Part shown: piece by piece, positions 8,706-17,722 of the stretch
Layout of the letters: the number at the start of each line of letters is the position of its first letter
How positions within the stretch are numbered: position 1 is the first letter of the stretch
Assembly: GCA_025351425.1 (NCBI GenBank)
Contig: JANXVY010000093.1
Location: forward strand, 1-33,126
Direction of reading: 5' to 3'
Length of the DNA: 33,126 bases
Source: Hyphomicrobium sp.
GTDB taxonomy: Bacteria > Pseudomonadota > Alphaproteobacteria > Rhizobiales > Hyphomicrobiaceae
Made by a program: the position numbers and the translations under genes
Notes under the pieces: model-generated
What the model was told of the DNA's origin: nothing
The model's input: only the letters and a program-made list of their open reading frames with translations
The model's database searches: none

Positions 8706-9917
8706 TCACCCATGGCAAACGGGACCACTCTCAACAGCGGCCAGCACGTGGCTTGCAATCCTGAGCTCTTCGTTGGCCTGGATGGTCCAAATTGGGTGCT
8801 CGGCGCCCTCAGGAGAAATGAGGGCGGCGTTGCGAGAATTCGCGGCTTCGTCGACAGTCAGGCCAAGCCACGACAGGTGCGCAACAATGCCATGCCTTAC
8901 GGCTGGCGCATTCGCGCCAATTCCGCCGGTGAACACGACAGCGTCGAGGCCGCCCATTGCTGCGAGCGCCGAAGACGCGTGCCTCGCTGCCCAATAGCAG
9001 AAGTGTTCGACAGCCTCGGCGCTGGCGGGGTTTGCCGCGTCAGCCAAGAGCGTTCGCATATCGCTCGTGACCCCGGACAGGCCGAGTAGCCCGCTTTGGC
9101 GATACAGCAGGTCTTCGAGCGCATTGACGCTCATTTTATTGTCACGCAGCAATGCAATCAGCACGCCGGGATCGAGGCTGCCGCAGCGCGTGCCCATGAC
9201 CAAACCGTCGAGCGTCGAGTATCCCATGGTCGTGGCGACGCTCTTCCCGTTTTTGACGGCGCACAGGCTGCACCCATTGCCCAGATGAAAGACAAGTAAG
9301 CGGGAGGGAAGGCCCGTTTGCGAAATCCGCGACAGTTCGGCGACAACATGCTCGTAGTTCAGGCCGTGGAAGCCGTAGCGGCGGTATCCTTCGTCGCGAA
9401 GCCAGCGAGGCAGGGGCAGCCGCGTTTCCACGTCCGGCTGGGTGCCATGAAACGCGGTATCGAAACAGGCGATCTGGGGAACCGCAGGCGCTGCATGCAG
9501 CATGGCGCGAATGGCATCCACGCCGGAGCCGTTGTGAAGCGGGGCGAGTGAACTCAGCTGGTCGAGTTCTGCCAGGCCTGCCTGGCCGACGGCGATAGGA
9601 GAGCGGTAGCGCGCACCGCCATGTACGATCCTGTGGCCGACCCCTTTCAGACTAGCGACGTCGACGCCCAGACGGTGCAGCCCGCTGAGCACAACGCGCA
9701 AGGCGTCAGCGCTCGAGTTGCAGTCGAGTACTGCTTCGGATACATCGTCGCCACTTGAGCGAACCGTTAATCGCGGAGCGGTGCCAATGCCCTCCAATTG
9801 TCCGCTGACGCTGCATGACAGTTGGCTGCCAGCCACGGCGAACACAGCGAACTTCATCGACGACGAGCCTGCGTTGAGCGCGAGGATATCGCCACCCGTC
9901 CGGCGACTTCGCGACAT
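8706..9917 (-). CDS. ackA: Acetate kinase
   Basis: The enzyme interconverts acetyl phosphate plus ADP and acetate plus ATP. The family signatures are clear: LNAGSSSMKF at the N-terminus, GFHGLNYEHV, LGNGCSL, the long active-site segment with STLDGLVMGTRCG, and VFTGGIGANA near the C-terminus. The ATG at 9917 is preferred because GCGGAG sits seven bases upstream. A GTG at 9923 would overlap the xsc stop as GTGA and add two residues. It directly follows xsc, so its likely substrate is the acetyl phosphate Xsc releases, giving one ATP and acetate. Sulfonate operons more often carry phosphotransacetylase (pta) here; none is visible in the window. Confidence 0.92.
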   Translation of the reverse strand: MSRSRRTGGDILALNAGSSSMKFAVFAVAGSQLSCSVSGQLEGIGTAPRLTVRSSGDDVSEAVLDCNSSADALRVVLSGLHRLGVDVASLKGVGHRIVHGGARYRSPIAVGQAGLAELDQLSSLAPLHNGSGVDAIRAMLHAAPAVPQIACFDTAFHGTQPDVETRLPLPRWLRDEGYRRYGFHGLNYEHVVAELSRISQTGLPSRLLVFHLGNGCSLCAVKNGKSVATTMGYSTLDGLVMGTRCGSLDPGVLIALLRDNKMSVNALEDLLYRQSGLLGLSGVTSDMRTLLADAANPASAEAVEHFCYWAARHASSALAAMGGLDAVVFTGGIGANAPAVRHGIVAHLSWLGLTVDEAANSRNAALISPEGAEHPIWTIQANEELRIASHVLAAVESGPVCHG

Positions 9918-9919
9918 GC

Positions 9920-11695
9920 TCACGCTCCGCTCTGGGGCCGCATGTCACGCTTGCTAATTCCGGCGACCTTGACGGGCTTCTTCATGGCATCGCGGCGGAA
10001 GGGTTCGCCGAGTTCCTGATTGAGGATCACCTCGACGAGGGTTGTCTTGCCGCGGGCTTGATCGGCGAGCGCCGTCTTCAAGGCGGCCGTGACTTCGGCG
10101 GGTGTGCGCACCGCAACGCCCTTGAGGCCACACCCTTCGGCAACCTTGGCGTAACTCAGGTCGGGGTGAAGCTCTGTGCCGACAAAGTTGTCGTCGAACC
10201 AGAGCGTCGTATTGCGCTTCTCAGCTCCCCACTGATAGTTCCGGAATACGACCATCGTGACCGCCGGCCAGTTCGCGCGACCAACCGAGGTCATCTCGTT
10301 CATAGAGATGCCGAACGCGCCGTCGCCCGCAAATCCGACGACCGGCACATCAGGGCAGCCGATCTTTGCTCCGATGATGGCTGGAAAGCCATACCCGCAC
10401 GGACCAAACAGGCCGGGCGCAAGGTATTTCCGGCCCTGTTCGAACGTGGGGTAGGCGTTGCCAATCGCGCAATTGTTGCCGATATCGGACGAGATGATCG
10501 CATCCTTGGGCAACGCGGCCTGGATCGCGCGCCAGGCTTGCCGCGGCGACATATGTCCTGGTTGGCGTTTGCGGGATCTGGCGTTCCAGGTCGTGCCCGG
10601 ATCGTCGTCTTCGTGATCCATGCCGGACAGCGCTTGCAGCCACGCCGACTTGGACGCGTGGATCAGCGCCTTGCGTTCCTCGCGACCCGGATTGCCAGCC
10701 GATGGCGACAGCAAGCTGAGCAGTTGCTTGGCGACTTGCTTGGCATCTCCGCAGATGCCGACGGTAATGGGTTTGGTCAAACCAATCCGGTCGGGATTGA
10801 TATCGACCTGGATAATCTTGGCGTCCTTGGGCCAATAGTCGATCCCATACCCAGGGAGGGTTGAGAAGGGATTGAGACGTGTCCCCAGTGCGAGTACAAC
10901 GTCGGCCTTGGCGATCAGTTCCATCGCGGCTTTCGAGCCATTGTAGCCGAGCGGCCCGCACGCCAGACGGTGGGAGCCGGGGAAGCTGTCGTTGTGTTGA
11001 TAGTTCGAGCATACGGGGGCATCGAGCTTTTCCGCCAGCGCCACCAGGTCAGGAATGGCGTCGGCAAGCACTACGCCGGCGCCCGAAAGAACGACTGGAA
11101 ATTTCGCTTCCGACAGCAGCTTCGCGGCCGCGCGGATTGCCTCAATGCCGCCCGCTGGCCGCTCGAACTCGACGATCGCCGGCAGGCTGATGTCGATGAC
11201 CTGCGTCCAGTAATCGCGCGGAATGTTGATCTGCGCGGGGGCGGACAAACGCTTTGCCTTCGAAATGACGCGGTTGAGAACTTCGGCCATGCGAACGGGA
11301 TCACGCACCTCTTCCTGGTAGCAAACCATGTCGCGAAAGAGCGCCATTTGCTCGACTTCCTGGAAGCCGCCCTGGCCGATGGTGCGGTTGGCCGCCTGCG
11401 GCGTGACCAGTAGCAGCGGCGTGTGGTTCCAGTAGGCCGTCTTGACCGCGGTCACGAAGCCCGTCACGCCGGGACCGTTCTGCGCGATGGCCATCGATAC
11501 CTTGCCGGTCGCCCTGCTGAAGCCGTCGGCCATGTAGCCGCCGTTCTTTTCGTCGGCCACGTCCCAGAACGTAATGCCGGCAGCAGGAAACAGATCCGAG
11601 ACCGGCATCATGGCCGAGCCGATAATACCAAATGCCTGCTCGATGCCGTGCATCTGCAGGACTTTGATGAAGGCTTCCTCAGTGGTCATTTTCAT
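9920..11695 (-). CDS. xsc: Sulfoacetaldehyde acetyltransferase Xsc
   Basis: Xsc is a thiamine-diphosphate enzyme that cleaves sulfoacetaldehyde with phosphate into sulfite and acetyl phosphate. It is the desulfonating step shared by taurine, isethionate and sulfoacetate degradation. The 591 residues match the family length. The N-terminus TTEEAFIKVLQMHGIEQAFG and the IIGSAMMPVSDLFP segment are typical of Xsc and differ from acetolactate synthases. The ThDP-binding motif begins at Gly457-Asp458-Gly459 (AGDGAFG) and ends in the RNYQWGAEK segment. The start ATG has AGGA upstream. A second ATG lies two codons later. A 157-nt gap separates it from the upstream ligase alpha gene, so a secondary promoter is possible. 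Confidence 0.95.
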   Translation of the reverse strand: MKMTTEEAFIKVLQMHGIEQAFGIIGSAMMPVSDLFPAAGITFWDVADEKNGGYMADGFSRATGKVSMAIAQNGPGVTGFVTAVKTAYWNHTPLLLVTPQAANRTIGQGGFQEVEQMALFRDMVCYQEEVRDPVRMAEVLNRVISKAKRLSAPAQINIPRDYWTQVIDISLPAIVEFERPAGGIEAIRAAAKLLSEAKFPVVLSGAGVVLADAIPDLVALAEKLDAPVCSNYQHNDSFPGSHRLACGPLGYNGSKAAMELIAKADVVLALGTRLNPFSTLPGYGIDYWPKDAKIIQVDINPDRIGLTKPITVGICGDAKQVAKQLLSLLSPSAGNPGREERKALIHASKSAWLQALSGMDHEDDDPGTTWNARSRKRQPGHMSPRQAWRAIQAALPKDAIISSDIGNNCAIGNAYPTFEQGRKYLAPGLFGPCGYGFPAIIGAKIGCPDVPVVGFAGDGAFGISMNEMTSVGRANWPAVTMVVFRNYQWGAEKRNTTLWFDDNFVGTELHPDLSYAKVAEGCGLKGVAVRTPAEVTAALKTALADQARGKTTLVEVILNQELGEPFRRDAMKKPVKVAGISKRDMRPQSGA

Positions 11696-11852
11696 TGGGC
11701 TGGTTCCTGGAGTTGGAAGGAGATGTGTCTTGTCTTGAGCGGGGTGGCGCCGTCGCGCCGTATTGCCCCGCCGCGTCTGGTGCTGCCCCGATGGAGCCTG
11801 GCGCGTCGTAAGCCGCCCATTCTCTGGTTTGCGGGGATAAGGGCTGCTTCCT

Positions 11853-12737
11853 TCAATGGAGCGTCATTTTCAAAAGTGCGCCCAACGCCAGCGGTATATC
11901 CTTCGGCGTGTCGACGACCGTGACACCCGCTGCTTCGAGCTGGGCGCGTTTGACGGCATAACTTCCAGCCGATCCGGTGACGATTGCACCGGCGTGGCCC
12001 ATCTTCTTGCCCGGCGGCGATGAACGGCCGGCGATGAACGACACGACCGGCTTCTTCATGCCGCGCGCATATTCGGCCGCGCGCTCTTCCATGCTGCCGC
12101 CGATTTCGCCGACCAGCACGATGCCCACCGTGCGCTCGTCCTGATCGAGGGCCTGCAAGGCGTCGCGCGTCGTCGTGCCGATCATCGGGTCGCCGCCGAT
12201 GCCGACGAATGCCGATTGCCCCATGCCCGCACGCGTCAGATTGAGGCTGACGAGCGTTCCAAGGCTGCCGCTGCGCGAGATGACACCGATGTTACCAGGC
12301 TTGAAAACATTCGGATTGTGTCCGGGCATGATGCCGATGAAGCCTTCTCCAGGTGTCACGAGGCCTGCGGTATTGGGGCCGATAATCCGGGTGTTACCCG
12401 CTGCGGCCGCTGCATGTATCGCCATGACGTCACGGGCGGGGACATGCTCGGTCAGGATCACCAGAGACTTGGCCCCAGCCTTTATTGCATCGAGTGCGGC
12501 ATCTTTGGCCATCGAGGGCGGAATAAACATCACGGCCGTGTCGAAGGGTGCGGCCTTCATGGCCTCGACGGCGGACACAAACACCGGAACACCCAAGTGC
12601 TGCTCGCCCGCACGCTTCGGGTTGACCCCGCCGACCACGCTCGTCCCGCAGGCAATCATCTTTTCGGCCCAGAAGCTGCCCTGCTTTCCCGTCAGTCCCT
12701 GCACCAGTACGCGATGGTCCTTGCGATGAATGATCAT
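11853..12737 (-). CDS. ADP-forming CoA ligase alpha subunit (SucD-like), candidate sulfoacetate-CoA ligase subunit
   Basis: This 294-residue protein has succinyl-CoA synthetase alpha architecture. The N-terminal CoA-binding Rossmann part reads LVQGLTGKQGSFWAEKM. The phosphorylated histidine is His248 in KKMGHAGAIV, and SRSGSLG lies before it. It overlaps the beta-subunit gene by 4 nt (ATGA), as expected for a stoichiometric pair. In this operon, between a SauS-like dehydrogenase and Xsc, the likely substrate is sulfoacetate, giving sulfoacetyl-CoA with ADP and phosphate. The sequence cannot exclude malate or another carboxylate: malate thiokinase subunits belong to the same family and size class. 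The family call is secure; the substrate is inferred from context. Confidence 0.87.
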   Translation of the reverse strand: MIIHRKDHRVLVQGLTGKQGSFWAEKMIACGTSVVGGVNPKRAGEQHLGVPVFVSAVEAMKAAPFDTAVMFIPPSMAKDAALDAIKAGAKSLVILTEHVPARDVMAIHAAAAAGNTRIIGPNTAGLVTPGEGFIGIMPGHNPNVFKPGNIGVISRSGSLGTLVSLNLTRAGMGQSAFVGIGGDPMIGTTTRDALQALDQDERTVGIVLVGEIGGSMEERAAEYARGMKKPVVSFIAGRSSPPGKKMGHAGAIVTGSAGSYAVKRAQLEAAGVTVVDTPKDIPLALGALLKMTLH

Positions 12738-13876
12738 GCGCTCACCTTTGATTTCGTGGCCGCGATGGCAGCTGCAACGGCCTCCTCCATGAAATCAAGG
12801 GGCTCCAAGCCCAGCTGAGATCGCACCATCGCGCGCGCCTCCTCTTCGCCCGTTCCGTGGATCGAAAAGAAAACCGGGACGGAAGGTTTCAGTTTTTGCC
12901 AGGCTTTGACGACGCCTTCAGCCATCACATCGGTGCGGGCAAACGCGCCGCAGAAATTCACGACGAGGGCTTTGACGCCAGGGTTCGAGAGCACGAGATC
13001 GAGGGCGATTTCCGCCTTCGTGTAAGCTTCGCCGCCTATTTCCAGGAAGTTTGCGGGCCGTCCGCCCTGGTGGCTGATCACGTCCATCGTCGTCATCGTG
13101 AGGCCGGCCCCGTTGGCCAGCACGCCGATGTCGCCGTCGAGCTGGATGAACTTGAGGCCTGCTTCAGCGCCGCGTCGCTCCAACGGTGTCATGATTTCGG
13201 ACGCGCCGTGTTTGGCGAGTTCGGGTTGGCGAAACGCGCTCGAGTCATCGAGCGTAAACTTGCAATCCAGCGCCACGACCCGGCCGTCTTCGAGCAGGGC
13301 AAGCGGATTGATCTCGATCAGCTCCGCGTCGCAGGACAGAAATGCTGCATACATATGCTCCAGGATGCGCGAGACCTGCGCCTCTGCGGCTCCCAGGCCA
13401 AGTCCCGATACGAGGTGGCCCGCCGACGCAGCGTCTAGGCCGGACTCGAGATCGACAAGCCGGCGGCGGATGTTGGCTGGGTTGCGGGCCGCCACCTGTT
13501 CTATATCCATGCCGCCTTCGGTCGAGAACAGCACCAGAGGCTTGCGGGCATTGAAGTCGATCATCACCGCCGCGTAGAACTCGCGCGCGATGGCGGCGCG
13601 CTGCTCAAGAAGAACCTCCTTGACGTGATGACCATCAATCGTGAGGGCGAGTATTTCCTGGGTCCTTTGAGCCGCTTCCTCCGGCGTGCTGGCGATCTTG
13701 ATGCCGCCGGCCTTGCCGCGCTTGCCAGTTGGAACTTGCGCTTTCACCACACAGGGTCCGACCTGCAGGAACAGTTCGCTCGCCTCGGCCGGCGAGCGGC
13801 AGAGGCGGCCCACAGGCACGGGAATGCCGGCTGGTTCGAGCACCATCGCCTTGGCTACGTGTTCGACGAAATTCAT
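12734..13876 (-). CDS. ADP-forming CoA ligase beta subunit (SucC-like), candidate sulfoacetate-CoA ligase subunit
   Basis: The 380 residues follow the SucC plan: an N-terminal ATP-grasp domain (CVVKAQVPTGKRGKAGGI, then EINPLALLEDG with the acidic metal ligands) and a C-terminal ligase-CoA domain (LANGAGLTMTTMDVI, GGRPANFLEIGGEA, VNFCGAFARTDVMAEG). It overlaps the sauS-like stop and the alpha-subunit start by 4 nt each, so translation of the three genes should be coupled. GGGGAG precedes its ATG. Together with the alpha subunit it should form a heteromeric ADP-forming acyl-CoA synthetase. The activated acid is inferred from neighbours to be sulfoacetate. Confidence 0.87.
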   Translation of the reverse strand: MNFVEHVAKAMVLEPAGIPVPVGRLCRSPAEASELFLQVGPCVVKAQVPTGKRGKAGGIKIASTPEEAAQRTQEILALTIDGHHVKEVLLEQRAAIAREFYAAVMIDFNARKPLVLFSTEGGMDIEQVAARNPANIRRRLVDLESGLDAASAGHLVSGLGLGAAEAQVSRILEHMYAAFLSCDAELIEINPLALLEDGRVVALDCKFTLDDSSAFRQPELAKHGASEIMTPLERRGAEAGLKFIQLDGDIGVLANGAGLTMTTMDVISHQGGRPANFLEIGGEAYTKAEIALDLVLSNPGVKALVVNFCGAFARTDVMAEGVVKAWQKLKPSVPVFFSIHGTGEEEARAMVRSQLGLEPLDFMEEAVAAAIAATKSKVSA

Positions 13877-15321
13877 GCCGCTCCCCCGTCATGATTGATT
13901 TTTTTCCACAATGGCCCGAAGAGTTCGGCCTCCGCCGGCTTGTCGGCCGGGATGGGGGTGACGAGATGCGTTATGTTGAGGAAGTGCTTGTAATTCAGGT
14001 TCTCGGAGATGCTGTTTTTCTGCCAGGACCCGCAGCCCATGCTGAGCGTGAAGTTCAGTCCTGAGTCGAACCCGCCGCCATTGCCGAACGTGTGCGCGAA
14101 ATTGACAAGGACACGTACGACGTCAAGTTCGGCCGCCAGTTCGCGCCCCAATTCGACATTGGCCGTATGCAGCCCGCAAGAATGACCCTTGCCCTGATAA
14201 TTCAAAATGCTGCGCACCTGCTCTTTGGCGGCTGCGAAATTCTTGGCTCTGTAGATCGTCAAAACGAGGGACAGCTTTTCACCCGAGAACGGCGCAGATT
14301 TTCCGACGCCGCTTTCTTCAACCATGAAAAACTTGGCGCGTTTCGCCGCGTCTTTCAGGCCGAAGGCCGCGGCCAGTATTTCCGCATCTTTGGCGATGAG
14401 ATTGCGGTTGAGCTTTCCGTTGACCCAGAGCGCTTGCTGAATTTGGGCCTTCTCGACGGCGCTGCACATATAGCCGCCCGCCTGTTCGAGCGCCTTGATT
14501 GCTGCATCATAGACGGTGTCCTCGATGACGACCGAATTCTCCGACGAACAAGATGTCGAATTGTCAAAAATTTTCGAAGCGCTGATTTTTGCTGCGGCGT
14601 CCGTGAGATCGGCCGTGCGTTCGATGATCACGGGGACGTTGCCGGCTCCCACGCCGATTGCCGGCGTTCCGCTCGAATAGGCACGGCGGACGTTGTCTTG
14701 CGACCCCGTTACGACGACCAACTCGACATGCTTCATCACTTCGTCGGTCGCCTCCTTGGTGATCGGGGGCGGCAAAATCTGCACGAGGTCGGCCGGCAAT
14801 CCGATCCGCACCAATTCGGCCCGCATATAGTCGACCGTAAGTTTCGTAGTGTTGTAGCCCAGCGGAGAGGGCGCAATGATCACGGCGTTGCGGCCCTTGA
14901 TGGCCATCATCGCCTTGTTGACCGGCGTGGCTCCGGGGTTGGTCGAGGGCGTCACCGCGACGACGACGCCCATCGGTTTGGCGTACTTGACGACCCCGTG
15001 CGCGGCGTCTTCCTCGATGATGCCTACGCTGCGGACGCGGAGAAGATCGCGCAGCGTCCCGAATGTTTTGCGCTGCTTCTTGATGATCTTGTCGGGGATA
15101 TTGCCTAGTCCGGTATCGCTCACCGCGAGTTCGGCCAAGGTGCGGGCGCGGCCCGGCTCATAGATCGACCACGCGAGAGCCCTGACGGCGTTGTCGGTCA
15201 GTTCCTGACTCGCATTCGCGAACGTCGCTTGTGCCTTGCGCGAGCGCGCGACCAATTCAGTGATGGAGCGGCGCAATTCGTCTGCGCCTGGAGCGAGTGG
15301 GCGCGGGGCAGGTGTGGGCAT
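13873..15321 (-). CDS. CoA-acylating aldehyde dehydrogenase, probable sulfoacetaldehyde dehydrogenase (SauS-like)
   Basis: This 482-residue enzyme belongs to the acylating aldehyde dehydrogenase family (EutE/AdhE-N/SauS group). The catalytic cysteine is Cys258 in NSTSCSSENS. The nucleotide-binding region shows VTPSTNPGATPVNKAM and VVVTGSQDNVRRAY, and the C-terminal GNGGGFDSGLNFTLSMGCGS is characteristic. In this operon it should reduce sulfoacetyl-CoA to sulfoacetaldehyde, the substrate of Xsc encoded three genes downstream. GGAG lies five bases before the ATG, and the 3' end overlaps the ligase beta gene as ATGA. Acetaldehyde or succinate semialdehyde as substrate is possible from sequence alone but does not fit the neighbours. 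Confidence 0.87.
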   Translation of the reverse strand: MPTPAPRPLAPGADELRRSITELVARSRKAQATFANASQELTDNAVRALAWSIYEPGRARTLAELAVSDTGLGNIPDKIIKKQRKTFGTLRDLLRVRSVGIIEEDAAHGVVKYAKPMGVVVAVTPSTNPGATPVNKAMMAIKGRNAVIIAPSPLGYNTTKLTVDYMRAELVRIGLPADLVQILPPPITKEATDEVMKHVELVVVTGSQDNVRRAYSSGTPAIGVGAGNVPVIIERTADLTDAAAKISASKIFDNSTSCSSENSVVIEDTVYDAAIKALEQAGGYMCSAVEKAQIQQALWVNGKLNRNLIAKDAEILAAAFGLKDAAKRAKFFMVEESGVGKSAPFSGEKLSLVLTIYRAKNFAAAKEQVRSILNYQGKGHSCGLHTANVELGRELAAELDVVRVLVNFAHTFGNGGGFDSGLNFTLSMGCGSWQKNSISENLNYKHFLNITHLVTPIPADKPAEAELFGPLWKKINHDGGAA

Positions 15322-15378
15322 AGGATCTCCAGATCGTTTCGAGTGGTGTTTGGTTTTGCGCCAAGATTTCCGGTCAGT

Positions 15379-16662
15379 TCAGTTGGCCGGAAAAAGAACC
15401 GGTGCTGCCGCGGTTGCTTCGCGAACCTCGAACTTCGTGTCGGGCCGCATGAAGAGTGCCAAGAACGCGCCCAGCAAGAGGAAGCCCAGGGACGCGATGA
15501 ACGGATAGTCCCAACGTCCGGTCGCATCGATAATCATGCCGAAGACTATCGGAGAGATCATTCCTGCCAGTCCGAAGCCGAAATTCATGAACCCGCTGGC
15601 GGTGCCCGAGTACTCGGGTGCGATGTCCATCGGTACCGCCCAGATCGGTGCGACGATCAGCTCGGCAAAGAAGAATGCGCCGGCAAGGCACAGCGCGATG
15701 GTCTCAAGATCCTTGATGTACAGCACCGGCAGCATGCAAAAGAACGAGCCGAGGAAGCCAAGCACGATCACGCCAGTCCGCGCGATGGAGCCCTTCCCCG
15801 TCCTGCGCAACAGCCAGTCGCTCAAAACGCCACCCAACGTGTCGCCGATGACGCCGGCAAAAAATACGCCGGACGCGAAGATCGCCGATTTCTTAATGTC
15901 GAGGTGGTATTCGTGGAAGAAAAACGACGGCAGCCAATTGAGATAAAGCCACAAAATCCAGCCGTAACAGAAGTCGGTCAGTGTGACCGGGAGGATGCGC
16001 CAAAGCAGCGGCCCCCAGGGGACGTCCTTACGAGCCTTCGCAACCTGCGCCGGCGGCAGCCTGTCGAGTTCCTCGGGTGTCACGCCCCGATGCTGGCGGG
16101 GATCGTCACGGAAATAGAACGCCCACAAAATAACCCACAGAAAGCTGATGGCGCCAACGATGATAAATGCGCCCCGCCACGAATACCAAGCCATTAGCGC
16201 GGCAATGAGCGGGGGGGTCACCGCGTTCCCGAACCGGGCAAACGAATGCGTTATGCCTTGTGCGAAGCCGCGCTGATCGGCGGGCAACCAATTGGCGAGT
16301 GCGCGAGTCGCGGTTGGAAAAGCTGCACCTTCGCCGATACCGAGCAGAATGCGTGCAGCGATGAGCGACATGGCTCCCTCGACGAACCCGATCATCACCG
16401 TGGCCGCCGACCAGATTGTTCCGCAGATGATCAGTGTCCAGCGAGGACCCAGGCGATCGCCGAGCCAGCCGCCCGCGATTTGAAAGAATGCATATGGGTA
16501 GGCAAAAGCAGACAACGCCAAGCCGAGCGTTGTCGCATCGATTTTGAGATCCTTTTGCAGGATTGGAGCAGCGGTCGAGATGTTGACCCGGTCGATGTAG
16601 GTGACGAGGTACATCAAACAGATGATCAATAGGACGATATTCGACGCTCGAAAAAGGCGCAT
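15379..16662 (-). CDS. MFS anion transporter, probable sulfoacetate importer (SauU-like)
   Basis: A 427-residue major facilitator with about 12 hydrophobic helices, of the anion:cation symporter type that imports organic acids. The helix 2-3 loop has motif A as GGWLGDRLGPR. Other landmarks are TYIDRVNIS near the N-terminus, GEGAAFPTATRAL and DIAPEYSGTASGFMN. A strong ribosome site, GGGAGGA, precedes the ATG. As first gene of the operon it is the natural candidate for substrate uptake. It is strikingly similar, well over half identical by eye in the first 180 residues, to the MFS gene at 22735-24054. Confidence 0.88.
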   Translation of the reverse strand: MRLFRASNIVLLIICLMYLVTYIDRVNISTAAPILQKDLKIDATTLGLALSAFAYPYAFFQIAGGWLGDRLGPRWTLIICGTIWSAATVMIGFVEGAMSLIAARILLGIGEGAAFPTATRALANWLPADQRGFAQGITHSFARFGNAVTPPLIAALMAWYSWRGAFIIVGAISFLWVILWAFYFRDDPRQHRGVTPEELDRLPPAQVAKARKDVPWGPLLWRILPVTLTDFCYGWILWLYLNWLPSFFFHEYHLDIKKSAIFASGVFFAGVIGDTLGGVLSDWLLRRTGKGSIARTGVIVLGFLGSFFCMLPVLYIKDLETIALCLAGAFFFAELIVAPIWAVPMDIAPEYSGTASGFMNFGFGLAGMISPIVFGMIIDATGRWDYPFIASLGFLLLGAFLALFMRPDTKFEVREATAAAPVLFPAN

Positions 16663-16748
16663 TCCGGTCCTCCCTCATGCCTCCCGATTGGCTTGACGCC
16701 TCCGACAGAAACGGCACGGGGCACCTAGACCTCAGTTGGCTTTTTTGT

Positions 16749-16797
16749 AGCTTACTGCAGCTTAATGCACCTTGAGCGCTCAACAAAATTTATTGTT
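16749..16797. promoter_or_regulatory. Candidate LysR-regulator operator in divergent promoter region
   Basis: Three 10-bp direct repeats run in tandem: AGCTTACTGC (16749-16758), AGCTTAATGC (16759-16768) and the weaker ACCTTGAGCG (16769-16778). A dyad AACAA-N6-TTGTT follows at 16782-16797. Both lie between the divergent LysR gene and the sulfonate operon, where LysR-type proteins normally bind. Ten-base periodicity would place the repeats on one face of the helix. Function is inferred from position only. Confidence 0.4.
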
Positions 16798-16822
16798 TTT
16801 ATCCCATTCATTCATTATCTGC

Positions 16823-17722
16823 ATGATCATGACCTCCGAACTCGACCTGTCGTTGCTGCGGACATTCATTGCTATCGTCGAAACAGGCGGACTGACGTCT
16901 GCGGGCCGGCAGGTTGGACGGACACAACCGGCCATTTCTCATCAGGCGAAGCGGTTGCAAGCTGCCGTCGGGCGACCGCTCTTTGGGAGCGATAAGCGTC
17001 ACGTCTCGCTCACGCGCGAGGGGGAAATACTGCTCGAATACGCGCGCGAAATGCTCCGTCTCAACGATGAGGCCCGGGCGCGCTTCTCCAGCCCCAATGT
17101 GGAAGGGCATGTTACACTTGGTACACCCGACCTTTATGCCGCCTACCTCCTGCCCACGATACTCGGCAGCTTTTCGCGTGCCTTCCCCGGCATTGAAATC
17201 GAACTTCGCTGCCAACGCAGCATCCACCTCATCTCGGCACTTCGCGACAAGCAAATCGATCTGGCGATCCTGACCCGGCAGCCGGATCTACGATCTGGTC
17301 AAGTCGTGCGCCGCGAACCGCTTGTCTGGGTCGCGAGCGGAGCTGCGCGCCCGGAGCTTGAGCCAATCCTGCCGTTGGCTGTCCTGCCGGCCGGTAGCGT
17401 CTATCGGCAACACACGCTCGAGGCACTCGGCGGCATGGGCCGGCGTTGGGTGATTGCCTCGATCAGCGATAGCATTGCGGGGCTGCAAGCGGCGGTTTAC
17501 GCAGGCCTTGCCGTCGCCGTGATGCCGCTTTGCGCCGTGTCGCCAGCTTTGCGTCGCCTCAGTGCTGCCGATGGATTTCCTAGTCTGCCAGCGATTGATC
17601 TGGTGATGGTTCGCAAGTCGAAGAGTTCGAACCCGGCCGCGACGCAGCTAGCAAACTACATAGCGCAGCGCCTGGACTCGGTTGAGCCCTTCCGGTCGCA
17701 TGATTTTGCGCATATCCGTTAG
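16823..17722 (+). CDS. LysR-type transcriptional regulator of the sulfonate operon
   Basis: The N-terminal winged helix-turn-helix is clear: LDLSLLRTFIAIVETGGLTS, then GRQVGRTQPAISHQAKRL. The effector-binding domain follows with VTLGTPDLYAAYLLP, IDLAILTRQPDL and a C-terminal AGLAVAVMPLCAV. I set the start at ATG 16823, with a second ATG at 16829, because LysR proteins normally begin a few residues before the LRTF segment. A TTG at 16772 would add 17 unconserved residues and overlap the putative operator. There is no strong Shine-Dalgarno. Divergence from the MFS-sauS operon suggests it activates that operon in response to the sulfonate or an intermediate. Confidence 0.9.
   Translation: MIMTSELDLSLLRTFIAIVETGGLTSAGRQVGRTQPAISHQAKRLQAAVGRPLFGSDKRHVSLTREGEILLEYAREMLRLNDEARARFSSPNVEGHVTLGTPDLYAAYLLPTILGSFSRAFPGIEIELRCQRSIHLISALRDKQIDLAILTRQPDLRSGQVVRREPLVWVASGAARPELEPILPLAVLPAGSVYRQHTLEALGGMGRRWVIASISDSIAGLQAAVYAGLAVAVMPLCAVSPALRRLSAADGFPSLPAIDLVMVRKSKSSNPAATQLANYIAQRLDSVEPFRSHDFAHIR

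Noticed and set aside
14092-15108. A 338-codon plus-strand frame opposite the sauS-like gene
   Set aside because: The minus-strand product has the complete acylating dehydrogenase motifs including the catalytic cysteine; the opposite frame has none.
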